Part shown: in pieces, positions 1-5,396 of the stretch | Position numbering within the stretch: the stretch's first letter is position 1 | How the letters are laid out: each line of letters opens with the position of its first letter | DNA from: Actinomycetota bacterium | Lineage (GTDB): Bacteria > Actinomycetota > Actinomycetes > Nanopelagicales > Nanopelagicaceae | Direction: 5' to 3' | Length of the DNA stretch: 7,284 bases | Assembly: GCA_009699825.1 (NCBI GenBank) | Contig: WLNM01000054.1 | Coordinates: forward strand, 1-7,284 | Notes under the pieces: model-generated | What the model was told of the DNA's origin: nothing | Seen by the model: the letters and a program-made list of their open reading frames with translations, nothing else | The model's database searches: none | Position numbers and translations under genes: made by a program

Positions 1-80
1 TTCCGAACCCGGAAGTTAAGCCTCTCAGCGTCGATGGTACTGCACGGGTGACTGTGTGGGAGAGTAGAACGTCGCCGGAC
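1..80 (+). rRNA. rrf: 5S ribosomal RNA, 3' part (5' end outside window)
   Basis: This is the last two thirds of a 5S rRNA, the small RNA of the large ribosomal subunit's central protuberance. The segment beginning CCGAACCCGGAAG, then the loop-E region CGATGGTACTGCA and the GGGAGAGTAGAACG block, are the conserved 5S landmarks in the right order and spacing. Window base 1 corresponds to about base 40 of E. coli 5S, so about 40 bases are missing on the left. The 3' boundary is set by analogy to actinobacterial 5S genes, which end in GCCGCCGAAC or similar, and could be off by one or two bases. A 16S-23S-5S operon should lie immediately to the left. An intrinsic terminator follows within about 10 bases. 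Confidence 0.95.
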
Positions 81-89
81 TTCTTTTAT

Positions 90-122
90 AAAAGGGGGCA
101 CTTTAATTAGTGCCCCCTTTTT
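90..122 (+). terminator. Intrinsic terminator of the rRNA operon
   Basis: A perfect 13-base-pair stem (90-102 with 109-121) with the core GGGGGCAC pairs across a six-base loop TTAATT, and the right arm runs into a T tract (118-122). It starts about 10 bases after the 5S 3' end, where a rho-independent terminator for the rRNA operon is expected. The stem is symmetric with A residues on the left arm, so it could also work on the other strand, but no converging gene is seen here. Confidence 0.93.
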
Positions 123-125
123 AAT

Positions 126-154
126 TTCTCAATAACATTTCTTAAGTAGATAAT
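126..154 (+). promoter_or_regulatory. Possible sigma-70-type promoter for the TPR gene
   Basis: A -35-like TTCTCA (126-131) and a -10-like GATAAT (149-154) are separated by 17 bases, matching the consensus at 4 of 6 and 5 of 6 positions. Transcription would start near 161. A promoter is expected in this spacer because the rRNA terminator lies just upstream. In AT-rich DNA such matches arise easily, so the exact hexamers are uncertain. Confidence 0.35.
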
Positions 155-172
155 GGATTGTTAAATAATCCA
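154..172 (+). repeat. Small inverted repeat ahead of the TPR gene
   Basis: TGGATT (154-159) and AATCCA (167-172) form a perfect six-base inverted repeat around GTTAAAT, followed by TTTT at 174-177. It overlaps the predicted transcription start. It could be an operator, a short 5' hairpin or a weak back-up terminator for the rRNA operon. It may also be chance. Confidence 0.3.
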
Positions 173-184
173 CTTTTAGTAGTT

Positions 185-189
185 GGAGG
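185..189 (+). promoter_or_regulatory. Shine-Dalgarno site fixing the GTG start of the TPR gene
   Basis: GGAGG lies five bases before the GTG at 195. The other in-frame candidate, TTG at 183, overlaps this site and therefore cannot use it, so the GTG is the better start. Confidence 0.85.
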
Positions 190-194
190 TTTTT

Positions 195-1013
195 GTGAAC
201 GATCGCGAAAAAAGATCATATTCAGATAAACCTTCGCGTTCCTCTGCTCCATCAACTAAGCGAGCAGGTTCACCTTCGCGAGCTGGCGCGCCACGACAAG
301 ATGTTCGTGGATCACGTCCAGCGCCTGTTGATCGAGATATGACTCGCTTGCGTCCACGTATTTTTGAACCAGATATTCCTGAGGAAATTACGGGTGGAGA
401 GTTAGAGAAATCAGTACGCGCTGAATTGTTGAGTTTGTCAGCTGAAAATGCCAAAGTTGTTGCTCGACACTTGGTTTGCATAAATATTCATATGGATAAT
501 GATCCAGAGTTAGCTCATAAACATGGCGTAGCAGCGGCGCACCACGCTGGACGTTTAGCAGTTGTTCGCGAAAGCGCAGGATATGCAGCATATCGAGCTG
601 GGCATTTTGAAATTGCTTTAAAGGAACTCCGCGCAGCACATCGAATATCGGGAGATGTTTCCATGTGGCCTGTAATGGCTGATTGTGAAAGAGGGCTGGG
701 AAAACCCCTAAAAGCACTGGCTTTGGCCGGTTCGGCAGAGGTTTCTCGCTTGGAAAAAGCCGAAGAAATTGAAATGAGAATTGTTGCATCTGGCGCCAGA
801 TGTGATTTAGGTGAATTTGAAGCAGCTGTAATCACATTAACGTGCAAAGAATTGAAGAATGAATCGGAAGAGTGGGCTGTGCGACTTCGATATGCCTATG
901 CAGATGCACTAGATAAAGCTGGTCGCAAGGATGATTCGAAAGAGTGGTTTGTGAAATGTGCTCGTATCGATCCTGATCAAATTACTGATGCAGAGGAGCG
1001 TTCGCAACTGTAA
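195..1013 (+). CDS. Tetratricopeptide-repeat protein (Rv1691-like)
   Basis: This encodes a 272-residue soluble protein of helical hairpins, with no signal peptide or membrane segment. Residues 1-48 are a polar, Ser/Pro/Arg/Lys-rich stretch that is probably disordered. Residues 49-70 carry the segment with LRPRIFEPDIPEEITGGEL, which resembles the conserved lead-in of actinobacterial TPR proteins encoded next to tlyA. TPR-like helix pairs follow: residues 124-155 (ESAGYAAYRAGHFEIALKEL), a diverged pair around 158-185, another around 196-222 and a last one at 229-262 ending in the typical ARIDPD. TPR proteins act as protein-binding scaffolds; the partner of this family is unknown to me. The GTG start is chosen for the GGAGG five bases upstream. 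M. tuberculosis Rv1691 holds the same place upstream of tlyA. Family assignment is firm; cellular role is not known. Confidence 0.88.
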   Translation: MNDREKRSYSDKPSRSSAPSTKRAGSPSRAGAPRQDVRGSRPAPVDRDMTRLRPRIFEPDIPEEITGGELEKSVRAELLSLSAENAKVVARHLVCINIHMDNDPELAHKHGVAAAHHAGRLAVVRESAGYAAYRAGHFEIALKELRAAHRISGDVSMWPVMADCERGLGKPLKALALAGSAEVSRLEKAEEIEMRIVASGARCDLGEFEAAVITLTCKELKNESEEWAVRLRYAYADALDKAGRKDDSKEWFVKCARIDPDQITDAEERSQL

Positions 1014-1019
1014 TTTTTT

Positions 1020-1036
1020 ATCCACAATGGATTTTT
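1020..1036 (+). terminator. Possible weak intrinsic terminator after the TPR gene
   Basis: ATCCA (1020-1024) and TGGAT (1028-1032) form a five-base-pair stem with a CAA loop, followed by TTTT (1033-1036), seven bases after the TPR stop codon. The place and T tract suit a terminator, but the stem is short, so it would be leaky at best. Confidence 0.3.
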
Positions 1037-1048
1037 CCTCAAGAAATT

Positions 1049-1077
1049 TTGTCATCTCCCTAACTCATCATTATCGC
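1049..1077 (+). promoter_or_regulatory. Possible promoter for the SSB-like gene
   Basis: TTGTCA (1049-1054) matches the -35 consensus at five of six positions, but the element 17 bases on, TATCGC (1072-1077), is a poor -10. The 104-base gap is the longest between genes in the window and could hold a start of transcription. The hexamer evidence alone is weak. Confidence 0.2.
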
Positions 1078-1117
1078 TATCTGAATATTTCAGCGTTTCG
1101 AAAAATTAGGAGCACTT

Positions 1118-1480
1118 ATGTCATCTTCAACAAGGCAAACCAGCAAAAAAGTGAAAGATAAAATTCAATATGAAGAACCAGATTATTCACTTAATGATGT
1201 AATGCTGCGTGGGAGGGTTTCTGATATTGCAGTTGAGAAGATTCTACCTAGCGGTGATAAAGTTGTTGAGTTTCGCTTAATTATTTCTCGGATCGAATTA
1301 TCTGGCGTCGATACGTTAGATATCGCGGCGTGGAGTGCTAAATCGCGCAGGAGTGCACTATCCCTCAAACCTGATGAATGGATTGAAATTTCGGGTTCCA
1401 TTCACAGAAGATTCTGGAAAGCCCCGACTGGGTTGGCTAGCCGTTGGCAAGTTGAAGCAGCCGAGATTTCACGAATTTAG
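1118..1480 (+). CDS. SSB-like OB-fold single-stranded DNA-binding protein
   Basis: This is a 120-residue protein of the short actinobacterial 'single-stranded DNA-binding protein' type. After a polar, lysine-rich start (1-22) comes an OB-fold pattern: strand LNDVMLRGRVSD (25-36), PSGDKVVEFRLIISR (44-58), VDTLDIAAWSAKSRRSAL (64-81), a DEWIEISGSIHRRFW strand pair (86-100) and a closing SRWQVEAAEI strand (108-117). The order LRGRVS, FRL, D-AAW and G-I-RRFW follows the SSB family. It is shorter than a replicative SSB (about 150-180 residues) and has no Gly/Pro-rich linker or acidic DDDIPF-like tip, so it is likely not the main SSB and may not recruit the usual SSB partners. The start is set by AGGAG five bases upstream (1108-1112). 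It sits where other actinobacteria have a HAD phosphatase gene. DNA binding is inferred from the fold. Confidence 0.8.
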   Translation: MSSSTRQTSKKVKDKIQYEEPDYSLNDVMLRGRVSDIAVEKILPSGDKVVEFRLIISRIELSGVDTLDIAAWSAKSRRSALSLKPDEWIEISGSIHRRFWKAPTGLASRWQVEAAEISRI

Positions 1481-1525
1481 GTACTCTTTAGCCTCGTTGT
1501 AAGCGAGATTAAGAGAGCGGTTCAG

Positions 1526-1852
1526 ATGGCCAACGATTTGTTTTCATCCCTTCGGACATACCTGAATAAGGTGAGTGAAGGTGAGCGAACTCCTGCCGAA
1601 TTAGCGAATGCTCTTAATCATTGGGTTAAACAAAGTGGCGATGTACTTAAATCTAAAATTGATGAAGAGGTTAATAACACTGTTTCACGGATGGGGTTTA
1701 TCAAACGCGAAGAGTTTGATGAATTGCGTGAAGAACTAGAAAAATTGAAGAAAGCGTCATCAACCCCCACTCCCAAAAAGAAAGCCGCGACTTCGGCAAA
1801 AACTAAACCAACGAAAAAGAAACCTACTCCCCAGAAAAGGAGCAGCCGATGA
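1526..1852 (+). CDS. Coiled-coil protein with lysine-rich C-terminal tail, function unknown
   Basis: I do not recognise this 108-residue protein as a named family. Residues 1-53 read as amphipathic helices (LFSSLRTYLNKV, then AELANALNHWVKQSGDVLKSKIDEEV). Residues 54-76, with MGFIKREEFDELREELEKLKK, form a short heptad-like coiled coil similar in form to the 'REEFD' coiled coil of YqiC/UbiK and to phasin C-termini. Residues 77-108 are almost entirely Lys, Pro, Thr, Ala and Ser, like a histone-H1 or PhaF tail, suggesting nucleic-acid or polyanion binding. No signal or membrane segment is seen. The upstream ribosome site is poor (AAGAGAG, 1511-1517, eight bases before ATG). Its TGA shares ATGA with the next gene, so the two are translationally coupled. 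A coiled-coil oligomer with basic arms is the best physical description; phasin-like or nucleoid-associated roles are only guesses. Confidence 0.72.
   Translation: MANDLFSSLRTYLNKVSEGERTPAELANALNHWVKQSGDVLKSKIDEEVNNTVSRMGFIKREEFDELREELEKLKKASSTPTPKKKAATSAKTKPTKKKPTPQKRSSR
1837..1842 (+). promoter_or_regulatory. Shine-Dalgarno site for the 54-residue gene
   Basis: AAGGAG lies six bases before the ATG at 1849 and inside the preceding gene. It is one of the strongest ribosome sites in the window and is the main argument that the very short reading frame after it is translated. Confidence 0.75.
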
Positions 1853-2013
1853 ATCAAGATAGTCAGGAAATAGCATCGCAATCGTCGATTGTTGAAGAGG
1901 TCAAGACAGAGTTAAACGACATAGATGCGCGCGAGGTTTCTGAGCACTCTGAACGATACGAGGCTCTTCATCAAAAATTGCAAGAAACTCTGTCAGGTAT
2001 TGACGGTTTATAA
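1849..2013 (+). CDS. Small conserved protein upstream of tlyA (54 residues)
   Basis: This short gene encodes 54 residues, acidic and mostly helical. It begins MNQDSQEIASQ and ends with EHSERYEALHQKLQETLS then GIDGL. The C-terminal half matches the form of the small proteins encoded just before tlyA in many actinobacteria, which carry a pattern like 'EHV-vYe-vHrrLq-aLaeLdg'; Rv1693 of M. tuberculosis is in the same position. Evidence that it is real: a good AAGGAG site six bases upstream, a four-base ATGA overlap with the previous stop codon, and the family-like C-terminus placed directly before tlyA. Its stop is seven bases before the tlyA start, so it may couple translation into tlyA. Its function is unknown to me. 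Confidence 0.78.
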   Translation: MNQDSQEIASQSSIVEEVKTELNDIDAREVSEHSERYEALHQKLQETLSGIDGL

Positions 2014-2020
2014 GAATTTT

Positions 2021-2809
2021 ATGAAAACTAGATTGGATGCCGAACTTGTAAGGCGCGAATTGGCGCGTTCCAGAGAAGCGGCAGCTGATTTGATCGAATC
2101 ACGAAGTGTCCTAGTTAACGGAATCCCGGCAACCAAACCTGCAACACAGGTTGATGCGGAAACGTCCATAACATTACAAGGAAATCGTGATGATTTTGTT
2201 TCTCGTGGTGGACATAAATTGGCTGGAGCATTAGATGCTTTTCCTGAGGTTGTTGTAGATGGAGCTAGAGCATTAGACGCAGGAGCATCAACCGGTGGTT
2301 TCACTGATGTTCTATTGCGCAGGGGTGCACGCGAAGTTGTTGCTGTTGACGTAGGTTATGGACAATTAGCCTGGGAATTACGACAGGATCCGAGGGTGTT
2401 AGTTCTCGATAGAACCAATATTCGACATTTAACCGGTGACGTTGTTGGCGAACCAACAGGATTAGTTGTTGCCGATCTTTCCTTCATTTCTCTCACTTTA
2501 GTATTGCCAGCTTTATCAGCAGTTTCAAAACCAGATGCGGATTTCTTACTCATGGTAAAACCTCAGTTTGAAGTAGGAAGAGAAAGATTGGGTGCCGGTG
2601 GTGTTGTTAGAGATCCAGCACTTCGCAAATCGGCGGTAATGGAAGTAGCGATGAGTGCTTACGATGTTGGCCTGGGTACAAAGGGAGTTGTAGCTAGTTC
2701 ACTTCCTGGTCCTGCTGGAAATGTTGAATACTTTTTATGGTTAAAACGAGGAGCACAAGAAATTTCGGAGAGTGCATTAGAGCAAGCAATTGAGATTGGA
2801 CCACAATAA
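2021..2809 (+). CDS. tlyA: TlyA, 16S/23S rRNA 2'-O-ribose methyltransferase
   Basis: TlyA uses S-adenosylmethionine to methylate the 2'-OH of cytidines in rRNA (C1409 of 16S and C1920 of 23S in mycobacteria); loss gives capreomycin resistance there. At 262 residues it is close to the 268 of M. tuberculosis. An S4-like RNA-binding domain (2-52) begins with KTRLDAELVRRELARSREAA. A linker leads to the Rossmann FtsJ/RrmJ-type domain, with SAM motif LDAGASTGGFTD (85-96). The catalytic tetrad K-D-K-E is present as K66 (SRGGHKL), D152 (VADLSF), K180 (MVKPQFE) and E236 (GNVEYF). The linker reads DDFVSRG where the M. tuberculosis protein has RAWVSRG. The frame is open upstream to 1925, but that part overlaps the 54-residue gene and lacks family similarity, so ATG 2021 is chosen. 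No clear Shine-Dalgarno site precedes it; coupling to the gene ending at 2013 is likely. nadK follows directly. Confidence 0.95.
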   Translation: MKTRLDAELVRRELARSREAAADLIESRSVLVNGIPATKPATQVDAETSITLQGNRDDFVSRGGHKLAGALDAFPEVVVDGARALDAGASTGGFTDVLLRRGAREVVAVDVGYGQLAWELRQDPRVLVLDRTNIRHLTGDVVGEPTGLVVADLSFISLTLVLPALSAVSKPDADFLLMVKPQFEVGRERLGAGGVVRDPALRKSAVMEVAMSAYDVGLGTKGVVASSLPGPAGNVEYFLWLKRGAQEISESALEQAIEIGPQ

Positions 2810-3634
2810 ATGAGTCAACGCAATATCTTGATGCTAGTTAATTCTGCTCGTGAAGAAGCAGAAAAGGCCTCTGAAACTATCGTTTCAATTTTGTCTGCGG
2901 CTGACATAAATGTATTTACTTTGGCAGATTCTGTAATTCCTGAAGTTGAATTGGTACTTGTACTGGGCGGAGATGGAACCATTTTGCGTGGCGGCGAATA
3001 CGCAGTGTCAAAGAATGTGCCGGTTTTAGGTATCAATTTGGGTCATGTTGGATTTATGGCAGAAGTTGAAGCTTTTACATATGAAAAGGTCGCGAATGCA
3101 GTAATCAGCAAAGATTATGTTTTGGATCAACGCATGTTGCTCGCCTTTGAAGTTAAACGTGCGGGCATGGTGATTGAACAAGGTTGGGCATTAAATGAAG
3201 TAAGTATTGAAAGAAAAAGTACGACCATGGTTGAACTATTTGTACAAATCGATAATCGACCTTTATCTCGATGGGGTTGTGACGGTATTATTTGCGCTAC
3301 TCCTACAGGTTCAACTGCCTATGCATTTTCGGCTGGAGGTCCAGTCCTCTGGCCTGAAGTTCAAGCTCTAGTGCTCGTACCTATTGCAGCCCATGCACTC
3401 TTTGCCAAGCCAATGGTTATCGCACCTTCTTCAACGATTGGGATAGCGATTGAATCATCTGATGCATCCCTATCTGCTGACGCTCTTCGAAAAATTGAAC
3501 TCATAAAAGATGATGAAATTGCTATAACAAAAAATGCGACCCAGATAACTTTGGCTCACCTCAAATCGACTATTTTTACTGACAGATTGGTTGCAAAATT
3601 CAAATTACCTGTTGAAGGCTGGCGCGGTGAGTGA
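2810..3634 (+). CDS. nadK: NAD kinase (ATP- or polyphosphate-dependent)
   Basis: NadK phosphorylates NAD to NADP in the cytoplasm and is the only route to NADP in most bacteria. The 274-residue protein has the family marks in order: GGDGT (53-57), LGINLGHVGFMAE (73-85), the NE pair (129-130), CDG then TPTGSTAYAFSAGGPV (157-179) and PIAAHALFAKP (191-201). The C-terminus FTDRLVAKFKLPVEGWRG is typical of actinobacterial NadK (ppnK). One site differs: where the M. tuberculosis enzyme has CDGRR in the late beta-sandwich, this one reads ADALR (223-227), losing the Gly-Arg. The ATG abuts the tlyA stop (TAAATG) with no good ribosome site, which suggests translational coupling. Its end overlaps recN by eight bases. 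The tlyA-nadK-recN order is conserved across actinobacteria. Confidence 0.95.
   Translation: MSQRNILMLVNSAREEAEKASETIVSILSAADINVFTLADSVIPEVELVLVLGGDGTILRGGEYAVSKNVPVLGINLGHVGFMAEVEAFTYEKVANAVISKDYVLDQRMLLAFEVKRAGMVIEQGWALNEVSIERKSTTMVELFVQIDNRPLSRWGCDGIICATPTGSTAYAFSAGGPVLWPEVQALVLVPIAAHALFAKPMVIAPSSTIGIAIESSDASLSADALRKIELIKDDEIAITKNATQITLAHLKSTIFTDRLVAKFKLPVEGWRGE
3614..3618 (+). promoter_or_regulatory. Shine-Dalgarno site deciding the recN start
   Basis: GAAGG inside the end of nadK lies eight bases before GTG 3627. The longer in-frame TTG at 3591 would overlap nadK by 44 bases and has no such site, so the GTG is preferred. Confidence 0.6.
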
Positions 3635-5354
3635 TCGTACATTTTTAGAGGAAATCCATATCAAAAATATTGGCGTTATTACCCAAGCCAATTTGGAATT
3701 TGATAAGGGATTAACGGTTTTGACTGGAGAAACTGGTGCTGGCAAAACCATGGTGCTTACCGCATTAAATTTAGTTCTCGGCGGTAAATCTGAGAGTTCT
3801 TTAGTACGCAGTGGTGAGGAGAGATTAACTGCAAGTGCACTTTTTAGTATTCCAAATAAGAGTATTGCCGAATTTGAAAATTTGGGTATAGAAATCGAGG
3901 AAGGTGCTCTAGCAATCTCACGAAGTGTCACGAAAGAGGGAAAGAGTAAAGCAATTGCAAGTGGTGTCAGTATAAATGCGGGCACATTAGCCGAAGCCAG
4001 TGATTTCTTAATTGAGATTCATGGACAAAGTTCGGGGCTAAATATCACTAAAGGATCGCGGCAGAGAGAGCTTTTAGATCGCTTCGCAGGTGTGCCTTTT
4101 GAATCCATTTTGTTGAAATACCAAGAGCAATTAAATCAGTACCAACAAATTAAGAATCGTATAAATGATCTCAAAAAAAGTGCGGCGAGCCGCGAAGAGT
4201 CTCTTTCTTCTTTAAGGTTATTTAGTGAATCTTTTACTAAATTAAAGCCGCAATCTAATGAATTAAGTAGTGTTGAAGAAGAAATTATGAAACTTTCCTT
4301 TGTGGAGGAACTCAGAGTTTCTGTAACGCATGCCATAAATTCTTTAGAGCATGATGATTCTGGAGTGGTAAATGCAATCGGCCAGGCGAAGAAATCGCTT
4401 GAATCAGTAAGAGATAAAGATGCAAAATTGGATAAATTCGTAGATGATTTGAATGATGCATTCTTTGTTCTGGCCGACCTATTACCAAATCTAACTTCTT
4501 ATCTGCAATCGCTAGAAGCGGATCCGGAAAGGTTAGATTTTTTGCAAGAACGAAAAGCTTCCTTAGCAGCATTTATCAAGAAGTGGGATTCCGAAGTCAG
4601 TGGCGATTCCGGTTTAAATGTTCTTATCGAAAAATATAGGGGAGTTTCATCACAATTAGATGACCTAAGTGGGGGAGATGAACGAATTAAACTCCTGGAA
4701 CGAGATCTAGTAGATATAAAGAAGGAATTGCTTACTTCTGCCAAGAATCTAACCGAATCTCGCACCATAGCCGCAAATACACTCTCTTTAGAAGTTTCTA
4801 CGGAGATGCACGCTTTATCAATGCCACATACAAATTTGCGGATAGAAATTGTTTCTCCGGATTATGGATCCGGACTTAAGGAGAGTGATTTCACGATTTT
4901 TGGTTGCGATAGTGTGAACATGTATTTACAAACACATCTAGATGGACCACTTGTTTCATTGGCAAAGGGAGCATCTGGCGGGGAAATGTCTCGTGTCATG
5001 CTTGCTTTGGAAGTTGTTCTTGCCGCTTCAAATCCTGTTGGTACATATATCTTTGATGAAGTTGACGCTGGAGTTGGCGGAGCAGCTGCGATTGAAGTAG
5101 GACGTCGGTTACATGCGCTCTCCAAAAATGCTCAAGTTATTGTTGTCACTCATCTACCTCAGGTTGCAGCATGGGGAGATATGCATTATGTAGTTGAAAA
5201 AAGTGTGGATGGAACAGTTGTATCAAGTGGTGTTAATCGAGTTGATGGGGATGAAAGAATTATTGAAATAGCACGAATGCTTGCTGGATTGCAGGAATCT
5301 TCTAGCGCCAAGGAACACGCGAGCGAGTTGCTCAGTATGCGTAAAAAAGCATAA
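3627..5354 (+). CDS. recN: DNA repair protein RecN (SMC-like ATPase)
   Basis: RecN is an SMC-family ATPase that acts early in recombinational repair of double-strand breaks, holding broken ends and assisting RecA. The 575-residue product has normal family length. The N-terminal ATPase half opens with LEEIHIKNIGVI and has Walker A GETGAGKT (34-41). A long, charged helical region (about 150-350) is the short coiled-coil arm typical of RecN. The C-terminal half has the ABC signature SGGEMSR (450-456), Walker B IFDEVDAGVGG (475-485) and the switch histidine in VVTHLPQVA (H509). All parts needed for ATP hydrolysis are present. GTG 3627 is chosen over TTG 3591; the gene overlaps nadK by eight bases. 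In larger actinobacteria one or two genes lie between recN and pyrG, whereas here the gap is 30 bases. No LexA-box-like sequence is evident within the operon upstream. Confidence 0.95.
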   Translation: MSDRTFLEEIHIKNIGVITQANLEFDKGLTVLTGETGAGKTMVLTALNLVLGGKSESSLVRSGEERLTASALFSIPNKSIAEFENLGIEIEEGALAISRSVTKEGKSKAIASGVSINAGTLAEASDFLIEIHGQSSGLNITKGSRQRELLDRFAGVPFESILLKYQEQLNQYQQIKNRINDLKKSAASREESLSSLRLFSESFTKLKPQSNELSSVEEEIMKLSFVEELRVSVTHAINSLEHDDSGVVNAIGQAKKSLESVRDKDAKLDKFVDDLNDAFFVLADLLPNLTSYLQSLEADPERLDFLQERKASLAAFIKKWDSEVSGDSGLNVLIEKYRGVSSQLDDLSGGDERIKLLERDLVDIKKELLTSAKNLTESRTIAANTLSLEVSTEMHALSMPHTNLRIEIVSPDYGSGLKESDFTIFGCDSVNMYLQTHLDGPLVSLAKGASGGEMSRVMLALEVVLAASNPVGTYIFDEVDAGVGGAAAIEVGRRLHALSKNAQVIVVTHLPQVAAWGDMHYVVEKSVDGTVVSSGVNRVDGDERIIEIARMLAGLQESSSAKEHASELLSMRKKA

Positions 5355-5355
5355 T
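5328..5355 (+). promoter_or_regulatory. Possible internal promoter for pyrG
   Basis: CATAAT (5350-5355) across the recN stop codon matches the -10 consensus at five of six positions. TTGCTC 16 bases upstream (5328-5333) is a poor -35. A start near 5361-5362 would give a leader of about 23 bases that contains the left arm of the hairpin over the pyrG start. This is a motif match only. Confidence 0.25.
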
Positions 5356-5371
5356 TCTCATTTTTACTGAT

Positions 5372-5396
5372 AGGTTGTCCTTCCATGGGCCAACCT
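5372..5396 (+). promoter_or_regulatory. Hairpin spanning the pyrG start codon
   Basis: AGGTTG (5372-5377) is perfectly complementary to CAACCT (5391-5396). After one mismatch the stem continues with CC/GG (5379-5380 with 5388-5389) and a possible T-G wobble (5381 with 5387), leaving a five-base loop TCCAT that holds the first two bases of the ATG. The left arm contains AGG, the only ribosome-site-like sequence before pyrG. Folding would therefore mask both the ribosome site and the start codon, as in translational control. The structure is visible; a regulatory role is inference. Confidence 0.4.

Noticed and set aside
183..194. TTG start four codons upstream for the TPR gene
   Set aside because: It overlaps the GGAGG ribosome site that serves GTG 195 and has no site of its own.
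388..789. 133-codon open frame on the minus strand inside the TPR gene
   Set aside because: It is a shadow of the coding strand; the product resembles no family and has no ribosome site, while the plus-strand frame has clear TPR features. The other minus-strand frames over tlyA, recN and pyrG were dismissed on the same grounds.
958..1161. 67-codon plus-strand frame bridging the TPR and SSB-like genes
   Set aside because: It overlaps both real genes, has no ribosome site and gives a product of odd composition; not a remnant of the missing phosphatase as far as I can see.
1493..1507. Small hairpin CTCG...CGAG between the SSB-like and coiled-coil genes
   Set aside because: Four to six base pairs with no T tract after it; too weak to call a terminator and common by chance.
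1925..2020. 32-residue N-terminal extension of TlyA in the same open frame
   Set aside because: It overlaps the 54-residue gene almost completely, does not resemble TlyA, and known TlyA proteins begin at the position of ATG 2021.
3591..3626. TTG start 12 codons upstream for recN
   Set aside because: It would overlap nadK by 44 bases with no ribosome site; RecN proteins usually begin shortly before the LEEIHIKNIGVI strand.
5355..5384. CTP-sensed attenuator of the Bacillus subtilis pyrG type
   Set aside because: The 30-base gap has no terminator hairpin with T tract and no GGGC transcript start as needed for reiterative G addition.
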